Assembly (NCBI GenBank): GCA_021234155.1
Contig: JAJEKV010000045.1
Span: 9,223,105 to 9,287,104, forward strand
Length of the DNA stretch: 64,000 nt
Source: Isoetes taiwanensis
Taxonomy: Eukaryota > Streptophyta > Lycopodiopsida > Isoetales > Isoetaceae
Direction of reading: 5' to 3'
Shown: positions 31,952 to 41,872 of the stretch, one piece after another
Position numbering within the stretch: the first letter of the stretch is position 1
Layout of the letters: each line of letters opens with the position of its first letter
Translations under genes and position numbers: made by a program
The notes under the pieces: model-generated
Database searches by the model: none
The model's input: the letters and a program-made list of their open reading frames with translations, nothing else
What the model was told of the DNA's origin: nothing

Positions 31952-32187
31952 TCACGAAAGGTCATCTATGAGCATATCAGCATAATCCTTTGCCTGCTCA
32001 TAATCCAATCGCAAGCGAGGTATACAAGGAGCTGCCGTAGGAGGGGTTCTAGTAGCCTGCCAAGCCAACTGCAGGTAGAGTGGAAGGTGATCTAAGTCTG
32101 TCTCCCCATCTCTACTGTCTGTGCCTACCCGAAAGTGGTTGATCAAATGTACATCCTGCTTAGCGACTAATAGATAGTCCACCACAC
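31952..32187 (-). pseudogene. End of the LINE endonuclease domain (fragment)
   Basis: The frame contains VVDYLLVAKQD then DLDHLPLYLQL, the conserved late part of apurinic-type LINE endonucleases (S-x-V-D-Y...DHLPL). It is in a different frame from the RT below, so a frameshift or stops lie between 31677 and 31952. Copy 2 has the matching VVDYVLVV segment at 52880-52950. Confidence 0.7.
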
Positions 32188-32517
32188 TAGATCCATAGAA
32201 GAAGAAGTTGAGAGAGACTCATGAGTACTGTAACTACAGATATAACTCAGATCCGTGTGGGATCCTATGTACTTAAATTATATCTGATCCTGTGCAGAAT
32301 CTTTGTATTGTAATTCTTCCAATCTGATCAATACAAAAAGTTCTTACCTTCAAAAAAAAAAAAGAGAGTTCTTGCTTGGATCTAAGTCTGATTAGGAGGC
32401 AGAATTATCTCCTAAAGATTGAAATACTTTAATTCTTTTCGTTTTTTGTCTTTCTAAGTTATTTGTGATCTTAACAATTTTAGTATCAGAGCAAGGCCTT
32501 TCCTAGAACCTGTTCCA

Positions 32518-33475
32518 ATGGCTCATCGTTTCAATATCCCTGAAAGCCAGTACCAGCAGGCATTAAGAATTGATGATTTTATAGCAAAAGAGATTGCTAA
32601 CTAGATAGCACTGTCACCGCCTACATCTCCAGAGGATTACCAGCATAAACTAGAGCAAATAGCTCTACTCTATGGGCTTTTACCCAGTATTGCTCAGCAG
32701 CCTCCATTGTCAAGTGATCCTCCACCTGCTAATCTGCCTCCACCTGAAAACTTACCACCCGTAAATCCACCACCAGTTAGTTCCAACCCAGATCCTATGA
32801 TTACTGCAGAAACTCATTCTCAAACTAAGGGGGACAAGGCTCCTAAATGGTTAGAAAAAGTGGATCTGCCATACTTTAGTGGCAGAGTAGTTGTTAAACC
32901 GATGCAGGTGATAAGTTTCCTTGGAATTTGGGAGAAATTCTTTGAGAGGGTTAAGGCGACTGAGCAAGAGAAACTGCAAGCAATGGATACTTATCTAGAT
33001 GAACAAGCACAAGCAAGGTCGCAGGCCGATGCAGCCAGAAATCAACTCATGGAAAATATTATGACGGAGAGACTGTATCTGACTATTATATGAAATTCGT
33101 TGTTCACAAGTTTGAAACCTGGGTGAGAATGAACTTTTAAAAACGTTTCTGAATGGTTTAAGGGAAGAAATATTTGCAGAGCTGGATCTTATCAAACCAA
33201 CCTGGAAGATGCAATTAAAAAAGCAGGAGCAGCAGAATGGAAATTAAATCCGAAGACTCGCAAATTAGTTATTTGGGATATGGAGTGCCGTCTCGGGAAC
33301 ATAAAAGATTGAAGCGCGAAACATTTGAAAATAGGAAGGACAAGATAAATAAGAGAGGACGTGATGCGCGGAAGTCAAGGCTTAAAGGAGGTAACAGGGG
33401 GTTTTCTCAAAACAAAGAAAGAATGAGGGCCAAATATTTGTTCTACCTTTTTGGCTACATAGAGCTCATTGATTA
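32518..33475 (+). pseudogene. Gag of the LTR relic, broken
   Basis: From ATG 32518 (MAHRFNIPESQYQQALRIDD) the frame meets a TAG at about 32602 and continues in the same frame to 33093. That stretch has a Pro-rich section then the gag-like KAPKWLEKVDLPYFSGR and a coiled stretch. After further breaks, 33237-33476 gives a Lys/Arg-rich end without a zinc knuckle. The opening motif resembles plant retrotransposon gag N-termini before the capsid domain. Non-functional. Confidence 0.6.
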
Positions 33476-33476
33476 A

Positions 33477-34115
33477 GGACAAAAGATGTTTTAAAACAAT
33501 ATACAAAGGATTTCCACCGTAGCCAGCATAGCCGTAAGCAGTCCTTCTCATTCTGTCTCATTCGTAATATTAACCATTAGTTCATTACGTAAGGGAAACT
33601 ACTGATCTCAAAGATTCCCTCGAGAATATTTCCTTAGCGACCCGCCCAGCGTCGCCGCCTAGGCGCCGCCTCGTCTGATGGAGCCGCCTCGAGAAATTCT
33701 CTCGTGGAATTTTCTCGAACTGTAGTTTCCCTATTACATTAGACTTTAAAAATAATAAGCGACTGATAACGGGTCATCGGCCATTCAGCTAAAAATTGTT
33801 TCAGAGGCAATTGGGCTTCATCAGATCTACCAAAAAAAGGCTCGATCTGAACCCAGCAGGGGCCGATTCTTTCTATTATTAGTTGAATCCATGCTAGCCA
33901 CTCATACTTTCCCTTTTTCTGAGCTATTTCACAGCCAAACAGATGATCCAAGAAAAGGTCGTTATCTTCCACTATAAATAACTGTTGTTCTTCCCATTTG
34001 AAATCAAGCTCTACCACCTCAATCCTGAGTTCTGCGCCATTGCTTCACAGTTATTCCTAGTTTGAATTGAATCTGAGATGATAAATCCTTGCATCTTTGT
34101 TGAGCTAGCAAGATA
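33477..34115. other. Remaining interior of the LTR relic, no pol seen
   Basis: About 640 bp between the gag relic and the second LTR piece. A minus frame at 33739-34017 has no recognisable domain. A CG-rich patch (GCGTCGCCGCCTAGGCGCC) lies near 33650. Confidence 0.4.
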
Positions 34116-34826
34116 AAGAGTTCTTGCTTGGATCTGAGTCTGGTTGGGAGGCAGAATTATCTCCTAAAGATTGCAGTAATTTAGTTGTTTTCGTTCTTTG
34201 TCTTTCTAGATTATTTGTGATCTTAACAATGATATCATTAGATTCTATCATTGCTTTGGCTAGCTAAAATCTGGAACATATGTACTTGATGACGATGATA
34301 GATTGTAATTTGAGAGATTTGTCGCTGACCAGTCGAACGGTTACTGTAAACTTGTACTTTATATGTGTTCACAATTACAGGTTATTATTTGTTTACATGA
34401 TTAAGGGTGTAACATATTTAATGGTCTTTGGAATACTCAGGTGGTGGAAAAGGGAAGCAAAAGGTCACCTTAACACAAACAAATCGTATGGTCTCCCTGA
34501 TTAATTTGGATTGCCACTGTCTTATTACACTTAAACTGCTTGCATTTATGCAAGTATTTATGTTTGCTTAAACATGTTGTTGCCATTAGAGTTTTTTTGG
34601 GATCATTTATTGTCCCAACCTCGATGCCAACATGGAAATCGCGCGGCCAATGAGAATGCGAGCGCGTACAGGCTTTTCTTCATCCATGCCTGCCTTCCCA
34701 TGCCAGGTGTCGTCAAGATACAGGTTCGGCATTATCCTTACCTACCTGCCCTGGAGGTTCGGTGGGCGGGAAGCAATAATTACAAATTATTCCCGCCCTG
34801 AATTACCGCCCAAATGTTGGGGTGTC

Positions 34827-34834
34827 TATAAGTA
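34827..34834 (+). promoter_or_regulatory. TATA box of a host gene candidate
   Basis: TATAAGTA precedes a CT-rich leader (CCCTCCCCCCTCCCCCCTTC) typical of plant 5' UTRs. A splice donor (CCAG|GTTTGC) follows at 34890/34891. The predicted first exon is untranslated, about 34860-34890. Confidence 0.4.
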
Positions 34835-34901
34835 CCCTCCCCCCTCCCCCCTTCCCTCAACGGCCCGTCTTTTCACGCCTCTCCATCCAGGTTTGCTAAT
34901 G

Positions 34902-35440
34902 CATTAGGGATTTTTTGAGATCATAAAAGGGCCTTCTAAGAACTGCTGACTAAGCTATATGAACTACCAATCAGAAAACAGAACTGGTAATCCAGTCAGC
35001 AAAACAGTTACAACTAACTCACTGGATCACATTTTCTAGTATAAGTGTTGATAGAAAAGACCAAATGAGCTCTTGTTTGGTGCAATAGTTAGATCTCATT
35101 GAGATCTTTCCAACCTTGGGTGGTTTGCATATCTTTTAACCCCGTAGAATAGTAAAAAAATGGTAAAAACCATATTTTTTGGAGTTTTGACAATCATAAG
35201 TGGTTAAAATATGTGCAAAGCACCTAAGATTGGAAAGATCTCAACGAGATCTATCAATTGCACTAAACGAAAGCTCATTTGGACTTTTCTATCAATAGTT
35301 ATACTAGAAAATGTGATCCAGTGAGTTAGTTATAACAGTTTTGCTGACTGGACCCGTCAGGCTCTGATTTCTGATTGGTAGTTCATTTATCTTTATTTGG
35401 CTTAATTGGCATGTTTTGAAGGCCCTTTTTTACCCTAATG
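34902..35440. mobile_element. Foldback/MITE-like element with ~200-bp inverted arms
   Basis: CATTAGGG at 34902 and its complement at 35433-35440 are the outermost ends. AAAAGGGCCTTC (34925-34936) pairs with 35418-35429. Inside, long arms pair with few mismatches: GAACTACCAATCAG near 34961 with CTGATTGGTAGTTC near 35371, and GATCTTTCC with GGAAAGATC. No coding capacity and no clear target duplication. It lies inside the predicted 5'-UTR intron of the gene at 35517. Confidence 0.75.
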
Positions 35441-35516
35441 GCTTTCAATCCTTCTAGTTCTGCGAGCTCATCTGATTCAGACTGTTTGATCTAATTATTT
35501 TGCCAGTTCATTTCAG

Positions 35517-36727
35517 ATGGCGATTACCTCTGTCACATCTGAGAACGATTTCGGCTCCTTCAATATATTTCTTGGAAGCTTCATTACAATTCGACCGCCA
35601 CTCAGAGGTCATCACCGGGTGATCAAAGGCAGGAGAAATGTTATTTCATGCCATTAGAAGGCTATTGTTGTCGGGTTCGAGGTGAGAGGGGAAGTATATA
35701 TCAAGGTCAGACACCTATACACACCGACAGACATGAGAAAAGAAAAGATAAGATCTCGACGTAATTTCCCTGAACTTCGTGCTAATTGTGAGTTTCATTA
35801 TATCTGAGCTAATCTGTCATTCATTATATTTTGAAGAAATCAACTAATTGGGTTTACGTATCTCGTGGCTCAGTATTTCCGATGTCTTTGGACCTGAACC
35901 ATCGAAGTTCTATCACAAGCATCTTCCGTGCTTTCTATTATGATATTGGATCCTTGTTTTTGAAGGTCAAATGTATGCACCCAAGGGAAAGGGGGATTTG
36001 GTTCTTAAGATATGAGTATTATCCTCGGAAAGGCAAAATTGTGGACTTACCATTGCCCCCATTATCACAGCTTAGTTCCTGCCCAATGGATTCCAGTTCT
36101 CTGTTTCTTGCCAAGCTGAAATTGTCACAGGAAATTTTCAGTGCTTTGAAGGAGAAAGGTGGAGTCTGTGGACACGTGAAAGTAAATGTACCCATCGATA
36201 TGTTTATTGCGTTGTTTAAGAATGTCGAGAATGTCAAGAAGACGTCAAAAATGTTTACTGTAAGTGATTGTCAGTTGTTTCTGGATGACATTTTATGTGA
36301 TGAATGGTCATCCCGTCTGCATGAAGGAGTTGAGAAGGTACATTGCAGAATAAATAAAGAAAGCGTTCGAATCAGGTATTGTATTCGAAAGCAAACAGTT
36401 TACATTACCTTGAAATATAGAAGATGGAGGGAAGTAAAAGAAGGGAGCAGATGGACGTGGGTTCCGGTGGAACAAGACGATGCTGATGGTACCCATTCTA
36501 CGGTCATTGACATTTCTATCTTTAAAAGTGGTCAATTGTTTAAAACCTTAAAAGTCGAAGAAGCATGGTCTTTATTTGATGTAAGAATTATTTTGGAATC
36601 AGAATGTGACTTAAACGTCTTCCATTTTTTGGTGGATGGTGTCAAGGTAGGAAAACGTAGGGAAGAGTTGTATACAACAAAGCTCTGTATGCCTCCCGTT
36701 GTACTTTCTTTAAGTGAAAACAGTTAA
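35517..36727 (+). pseudogene. Host gene candidate, two coding exons, unknown protein, one in-frame stop
   Basis: ATG 35517 follows a splice acceptor (TTCATTTCAG). The frame runs 46 codons to TAG 35655-35657 and then continues in frame (KAIVVGFEVRGEVYIKVRHL) to a donor at 35787/35788. An 86-bp GT-AG intron (35788-35873) joins in phase to a second exon of about 283 codons ending TAA 36725-36727. If the stop is real, a product could start at ATG 35882 (281 residues). The protein has basic and acidic patches. Its C-terminus (SLFDVRIILESECDLNVFHF then LVDGVKVGKRREE) reads like a small beta-grasp or ubiquitin-like fold, but I do not recognise the family. Either a young pseudogene, a sequence error, or a start further downstream. 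Confidence 0.55.
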
Positions 36728-36750
36728 ACAAATAAATAACAATGGTGTTA

Positions 36751-36779
36751 CTGGGTTCAAATCCCAGTGTTGTTTGCCA
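36751..36779 (+). other. tRNA T-arm-like sequence ending in GCCA
   Basis: CTGGGTTCAAATCCCAG forms a perfect 5-bp T stem with a 7-base TTCAAAT loop (a polymerase III B-box match). TGTTGTTTGCCA follows, like an acceptor strand and CCA. No matching 5' acceptor, D arm or anticodon arm is present upstream, so it is at most a tRNA or SINE relic. Confidence 0.35.
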
Positions 36780-36807
36780 ATAACTTATATCCTTTTGCAA
36801 AGTCAGC

Positions 36808-37311
36808 ACCGTGGCCACCGTGCGAAACATGTGGAGTTTGTGTAGTTGTGTTGTGTAGTTTCGCACCGTGGGCACGGTGCAATATATTTTTTAGTTAACT
36901 TAATTTTGGCCTTCTTTTCGGCAAAATATCGCACCGTATTAAAGTCACGAAGAACGTATTGTTGCCTTTGGCGTTTATGTTTGTTTCGCACCGTGGCCAC
37001 GGTGCGACATATTCCTCATAGCCCTTTTAGGGCGTAGTTACAGTGCGAATTTGCCATATTCACAGCCCGACGGATACATGCATTTAAGCCTTTGTAACTT
37101 CACGCCTAAAAAAAAAAAAAAATAGGGCGTAGTTACGGTCGCGAATTTGCCATGTCCACGCCCAACCGGATACATGCATTTCGCCTTTGTAACTCGCCCT
37201 AATTTTTTTTTTTTTTTTTTTAAGCGTAATTCTGATCTTGAATTTGCCATGTCCACAGCCCGACGGATACATGCATTTCGCACTATAACTACTATGTGTT
37301 TTTTTTTTTTT

Positions 37312-37363
<52 letters not shown>

Positions 37364-37791
37364 TATTTATAGACCGTGGCTACAGTGCGAATTTGCCATG
37401 TCCACAGCCCAACGGATACATGCATTTCGCACTGTAACCACTGTGCCCACTCTTTCATAGTCAACTTGACAATAACTAACGAGAGACTACTTTTGAACTC
37501 ACAAAACACTACTCAAAATTTAATGAAACAAAAAGAGTTGTCATTGCCTAAATATCAATGTTCATTGCTCTAAATTACTGAAAGCATCCTCATCAACTTC
37601 CTCCCTTCAATTGAACCTCTTCTTGTATGGCAGCTATAAAATAAGAAAGTGTTGTTTTTGCACTGTAGCCACGGTGCGTAAATGTGTATAACATAAAATA
37701 TGGAAGTGTTATTTTCGCACCGTAGCCACGGTGCGAAATTGTGTGTAACATAAAATATGGAAACGTTATTTTCGCACCGTAGCTACGGTGT
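36808..37791. repeat. Palindrome and foldback cluster, GCACCGTGGCCACGGTGC family
   Basis: Many copies of a near-palindrome with half-site TCGCACCGTGG occur: about 36808, 36865, a perfect 22-bp form at 36985-37006, then about 37660, 37713-37738 and 37772. Between them a 44-bp core (GCGAATTTGCCATGTCCACA ... ATACATGCATTTCGC) is repeated four times. Its clearest copy (37376-37441) is itself a mini-foldback with 16-bp arms. A (CTTT)n microsatellite (about 37312-37364) and poly(A)/poly(T) runs separate the units. Confidence 0.8.
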
Positions 37792-37869
37792 TAGTCACTC
37801 TTGCATATCAAGCTGCTACTAAGGCACTCACCTTCAAACTATCACAAATCAAGGTGTTGCTCAACGAGA

Positions 37870-38076
37870 ATGGTAAAGAGTAAATCAGATAAGGCATGGG
37901 AGTTGTTTAGCACATGGTATGATAATATAGTAGAGAAAGAATGGAATTTTCGTCAGAAGCATCCAGAAGAGTTTGAGGAGGAGATAGAGGAGCTAGTTGA
38001 TGCAACTACTGTATACAATAATTTTTGCCTGACAGTAGACGTATTAGAACCAAGAACCCTCAAACAGAAGTATTAG
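37870..38076 (+). CDS. Small acidic helical ORF, unknown
   Basis: 68 codons from ATG 37870: MVKSKSDKAWELFSTWYDNI, then an acidic stretch FEEEIEELVDATTVYNNF. It is strongly helical and richer in charged residues than surrounding chance ORFs. A 29-bp direct repeat spans its 3' end (TATTAGAACCAAGAACCCTC and again at 38072). It lies immediately after the palindrome cluster. Could be a real small gene, an exon, or chance. Confidence 0.3.
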   Translation: MVKSKSDKAWELFSTWYDNIVEKEWNFRQKHPEEFEEEIEELVDATTVYNNFCLTVDVLEPRTLKQKY

Positions 38077-38180
38077 AACCAAGAACACTCAAAGGAATGC
38101 AATGACAACTTGGAAACCAAATACCTTTGCCATTGACGTTGCAAAAGACCGAGAGCCGGAGCGGAGCTTAGAATTAGTAA

Positions 38181-38222
38181 GATTCTTGCCAACAAACAGA
38201 GCGAAATTTGCTGGCAAGAATC
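38181..38222. other. Hairpin with perfect 11-bp stem
   Basis: GATTCTTGCCA (38181-38191) pairs perfectly with 38212-38222 around a 20-base loop. The stretch that follows repeats GCTCGATGG and GGCGCGATGG several times to about 38340. Confidence 0.7.
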
Positions 38223-38349
38223 CACCATAATTCGAATTCAAACAATGCTTGGGCGCGATGGCAAGGTCGTTGGCGCTCGATGGCGCGATGGTAAGCTCGA
38301 TGGCGCTGAAGCTCGATGGTTGAAGCTCGATGGTGGGAAAAGGAAAATC

Positions 38350-38480
38350 TTAGATGTAATCATTAAATTTTGTGGTCGTTAGGAAATAATGATTGCAAAG
38401 TTAGGTACGAGGTTAGGTTCGGAGGGGGGGAAGTTAGGTTAGGGGAGAGTGAAAGTTAGGTATGGAGGGGGGAAAGGTAG
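38350..38480 (+). repeat. G-rich imperfect GTTAGG repeats
   Basis: Irregular copies of GTTAGGT and runs of six to eight G occur between 38395 and 38480. Guanine-quadruplex formation is possible. It is too irregular to be telomeric repeat. Confidence 0.5.
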
Positions 38481-38863
38481 GTTCGGGATCCTACGTGGCA
38501 GCCCCCCCCAATATACTCTTACAAGGCCCTTATTTGACCTCAAAAAAACTCTAATGTGCCAGGCATAATTTTAATTTTGCTGCAGTGATATTCTGGAAGT
38601 TAAAATAGAATTTAGGATTTATATATGGGATTTGTGGAGATATAGAAAGCATGTTTCAGATATAGTAATAAAATATCATGTTGAATTGGTGTTGAAATTT
38701 ATACGTAATATTGTTGTATACAGGAATGATCTAATGCTTCAAATTTCGGGGTGGAAGTAGTGACGACGCGCGAAACGTGGAGACACTGCTGACACCCCAG
38801 AATTTGAAGCAGGTCATTCATGCAACGTGAATGCAAGGTACAAACGATTCTGTTGAGTGAAAT

Positions 38864-38947
38864 CAGGCAGAATGGGGGGTAAAACAGGAAGAATCTTGGG
38901 TAGAACAGGCAGAATCGCAGGTAAAAGAGAAGAACTCTGTGGTAAAA
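38864..38947 (+). repeat. Four 21-bp tandem units encoding a seven-residue repeat
   Basis: Units at 38864, 38885, 38906 and 38927 follow the form CAGGCAGAATCNNGGGTAAAA. One frame reads SGRMGGK-TGRILGR-TGRIAGK and stays open. There is no evidence it is a gene. Confidence 0.75.
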
Positions 38948-39069
38948 AATTTTGTCGCAGAAGACAAAACTGTGTTTCACATTCTTTAAAAGAACTGTTG
39001 CCACATGGCAGCATGCCATTGACTCTAAGGACAAAATTGTTGTTACGTTGCATTTACGTGATGTAACAA

Positions 39070-40139
39070 AGACCTATGTCATGCTTGCAGTTTAGGTAGA
39101 GTTTGGAAGTCTGAAGCCGTTGGAACACCTCTAGATGTAAGAAGCTCATCTCTGTTGAAGCTCATCTCTAGATGTAAGAAGATAAAGAATGGATCTTCAA
39201 TGAATATTGGCCATGTGTATTGCTTGCTTTTATAGCTTACAAGATGCTTAGATGCTCTACATTTCAGTTTACACCAAACATAACAAATATTAAACCATCA
39301 AAGCTTTGCATCAAAAACATACATCACGATTTCTGAAATAATATTAGCCACATATGTATTGGTTGTTACTGCTTACATCAAAAAATTTGCATCAAAGATT
39401 TCAGGTTTGTGAAGATACATAGCCTTAGATTAGTGCCCCTTGGCTGCCAACAACTGACTCATCAGTCGGTTTCTTCACGATCTGCTTGCCCTTCGCCATG
39501 ATCGATTAGTGATCCCTAAAACCTTTATATGTGATCGATTAGTGATCCCTAAAACCTTTATATGCTTGCAAACCCTAAGATTTTGCTGCATGCGCCCCCT
39601 TGCATGCGCTATGATATGCAAAAAACACTTGAGTTTTTGTTGCTACAGTGTTCTATTCGTTCCCTTAGGAATAGTGTTTTTTGCTACAGTGCCAATTTAA
39701 GATGTCCAATGGTTTCACACTCGATTCCGTTGTTGATTCTTTAAGTTGTATAAGTTGATATATTAATGTTTGTTTGGGAAGTGTTTGTGCTAAGAATTGT
39801 GAAGCTATTTGATCTTGTTGATCTTGCCTTACAAATTTTGTAGAGCAATTGATCATTCAACTCCCTAATCAACTTAGATCAATCATTCAATGGACAGTGC
39901 TTTGACAGAGTTTATATAGTCTTTATTTGCCATAGGTTATGATGTTTACATAGATCGTAATCATGTTTGTAAATAATCATATGATAAGTCATATTTTGCA
40001 AAGGGGAACATTTATTTCTACACAAACAATTTTAACGTGACGCTTATTTATGCTTTAGCCAACTTGGTCAACATAAGCCAATGCATCATTTGGTACTACT
40101 TCCTTACCAAGTTGCCAACATGTCAACACCATTGATCAA
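39070..40139. other. Intergenic DNA, no gene seen
   Basis: A 31-bp tandem duplication (GATCGATTAGTGATCCCTAA, twice) lies at about 39499-39563. No convincing coding frame. Confidence 0.5.
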
Positions 40140-41510
40140 CACGTCTCTATTGAATATGTAGCATAATAACAGGGGGTTTTCTTTGTGTTTTTGTACGCTT
40201 TTCACTAAGGTTTTCCTATGATTTCGTGATGTATTCAGATGGATGTACTAATGCATACATCTAGAGTGCACCATTTCTGAGCCATTGATTTTAGCCTTTT
40301 TTTTCCAATGGTCAACAACCAATGGCTCACAACAAAAGCCCTTTTTTTTGTGCGTGTGGTGCATAATGGTCAACAACCAATGGCTCACAACAAAAGCCCT
40401 CTTTTTGTGCATGTGGTGCATAATGGTCAACAACCAATGGCTCACAACAAAAGCCCTCTTTTTGTGTGTGTGGTGCATAATGGGCACATGAAGGGCTTGA
40501 AGGGCGCATGTAGTGCAGTTTTCCCGCCGGCAACACATTTCTTATCATAACTTTTGATCCAGAGCTCTGTTAGAGATGATTTTTATTTGCTTTGGAAAGC
40601 TCTCTCCGAGATCTTTTTGATAGTGTATGATATGGATATGTTTGGTTAAGTTATCTATGCTAAAACAGCAATTTTTTGGCCGGGTTTGGTAGGCTTTCAC
40701 ATCCTACCAGCTGATTAATACAGGATTGCGCTATTGGATATTGTTTTATGGCTCATTCCGAATGAAGGTTGCAAAAAATTACCATGCATTTTTAGATTTT
40801 GAGGCAGTTATTAAGCAAATTCCAATGCTTCTAGATCCTTGTGCTAACAAGTAGAAAAGTTTCCCACTTTGGTTTCTCACCACAAGAATCCATGGAGGCC
40901 AAAGGCTGCTGTTAAATTCCAGTTGAAAAATGTTTGTGTATGGGTGTTGCAAACTTTATGACTTTCAAAATAATGGGATCAATCCGCTCTATCTTTATGG
41001 TAACTTTTATTTATGCTCTATTTGTTTTATTGTGATGAAATTCAAAAGCTACAGGTGATGAAAACCTCAAATGAATTCTAGTTTTTTTCTGGTTTGAATT
41101 CTAAAATTTTTGTCACACCGGGGCAAAATTTTTTTGCAACACAAACCATTAACATCCAACATATAAAAATTAAATCCCCCAACACATAACAACCAACACA
41201 TAACAACCATTGACATTAACAACCAGCACATAACTACCATTGACATTAATTAACACAATCATTGGGTCCAACACATTTAAATTAAAATCCCCCTTAAACC
41301 CCCTTTGGTTTGGGTGCATATTCACACGGGGGGTGACGTAGGGCAGCGAGAGCTGTTGGATAGGCATATTCACCCCTTATTCCTTAATCTACACCATACG
41401 TAAAGTTCCTCGTTTGTGGGGTATGCAAGTACAAAATTTGCTATACTGTATAACAAGATTTACAAAATACTATAAGATTTCAAGCGGAATACTATATAGT
41501 GTTGTGAATA
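40140..41510 (+). repeat. Segmental duplication D1, intact (empty-site) copy
   Basis: This stretch is repeated at 43670-44487 and resumes at 49899-50224, where the second copy is split by later insertions. It contains a 58-bp tandem array (40308-40479, three units built on ATGGTCAACAACCAATGGCTC), a middle with CACATCCTACCAGCTGATTA, and a right part ending in ACACGGGGGGTGACGTAGGG. It has no coding region I can support. It gives the pre-insertion sequence for the 5.4-kb insertion at 44.5 kb and for LINE copy 2. Confidence 0.8.
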
Positions 41511-41872
41511 ACATTTAAGCCCCATTTAACCTTGCATTAAATATGGGCTTATACTTAAATAATCAAACCCCTGCAATAAACTAGCTTAGCTCTTGTAATG
41601 ACTAAAAAAAAATCCAAAATAATGATGTGTTACCATATGTGCTATAAGGGCTACGATGTTTCTTATGGTGTCCAGTATATATATGGAAAAAGGTATATGG
41701 ATTGCTAGTTGGGAATGAAGTACATCTACGAATAAGGGGCCAAAAATTAAAATTCACATTTACGTATAATTGGGGATTTTCGCCTGCAAAAAGACGTATA
41801 CAAGGGGGTTTCAGTCGACCCCTTGCATGCACATGCCATATGCTCTATATAAAGGGGTGAAGCCCCCCGAGG

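Larger units (their letters stand above)
29398..32187 (-). mobile_element. LINE (non-LTR retrotransposon), copy 1, 5'-truncated or interrupted
   Basis: On the minus strand the end of the endonuclease domain, the reverse transcriptase and a C-terminal zinc-binding segment are followed by a 3' UTR with a stable hairpin. The copy ends in a (TTCTA)n tail instead of poly(A) (29398-29431 on the plus strand). The upstream end at 32187 abuts the gag-only LTR relic, inside the codons matching SVVDY of copy 2. The 5' half of ORF2 and all of ORF1 are missing. Confidence 0.9.
32195..34228 (+). mobile_element. Gag-only LTR retrotransposon relic
   Basis: A sequence at 32364-32476 (AGAGTTCTTGCTTGGATCT ... 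GTGATCTTAACA) recurs at 34116-34228, marking the 3' portions of two LTRs. After the first comes a near-match to the initiator tRNA-Met primer site (TAGTATCAGAGC, 32481-32492) and then a gag frame. No pol genes remain between gag and the second LTR. The LTR start is not fixed; the left edge abuts LINE copy 1. The upstream LTR also has TTACCTTC followed by 12 A residues at 32345-32363. Confidence 0.7.

Noticed and set aside
37147-37437. Phenylalanine/serine-rich ORF
   Set aside because: Produced by the (CTTT)n and poly(T) runs.
38395-38480. Interstitial telomere repeat
   Set aside because: GTTAGG-like units are irregular and do not match TTTAGGG or TTAGGG arrays.
40308-40479. CRISPR-like array
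   Set aside because: Repeats are adjacent without spacers and lie in plant nuclear DNA.
40248-40550. ORFs with repeated histidine/tryptophan segments
   Set aside because: They translate a 58-bp non-coding tandem repeat whose unit length varies between copies.
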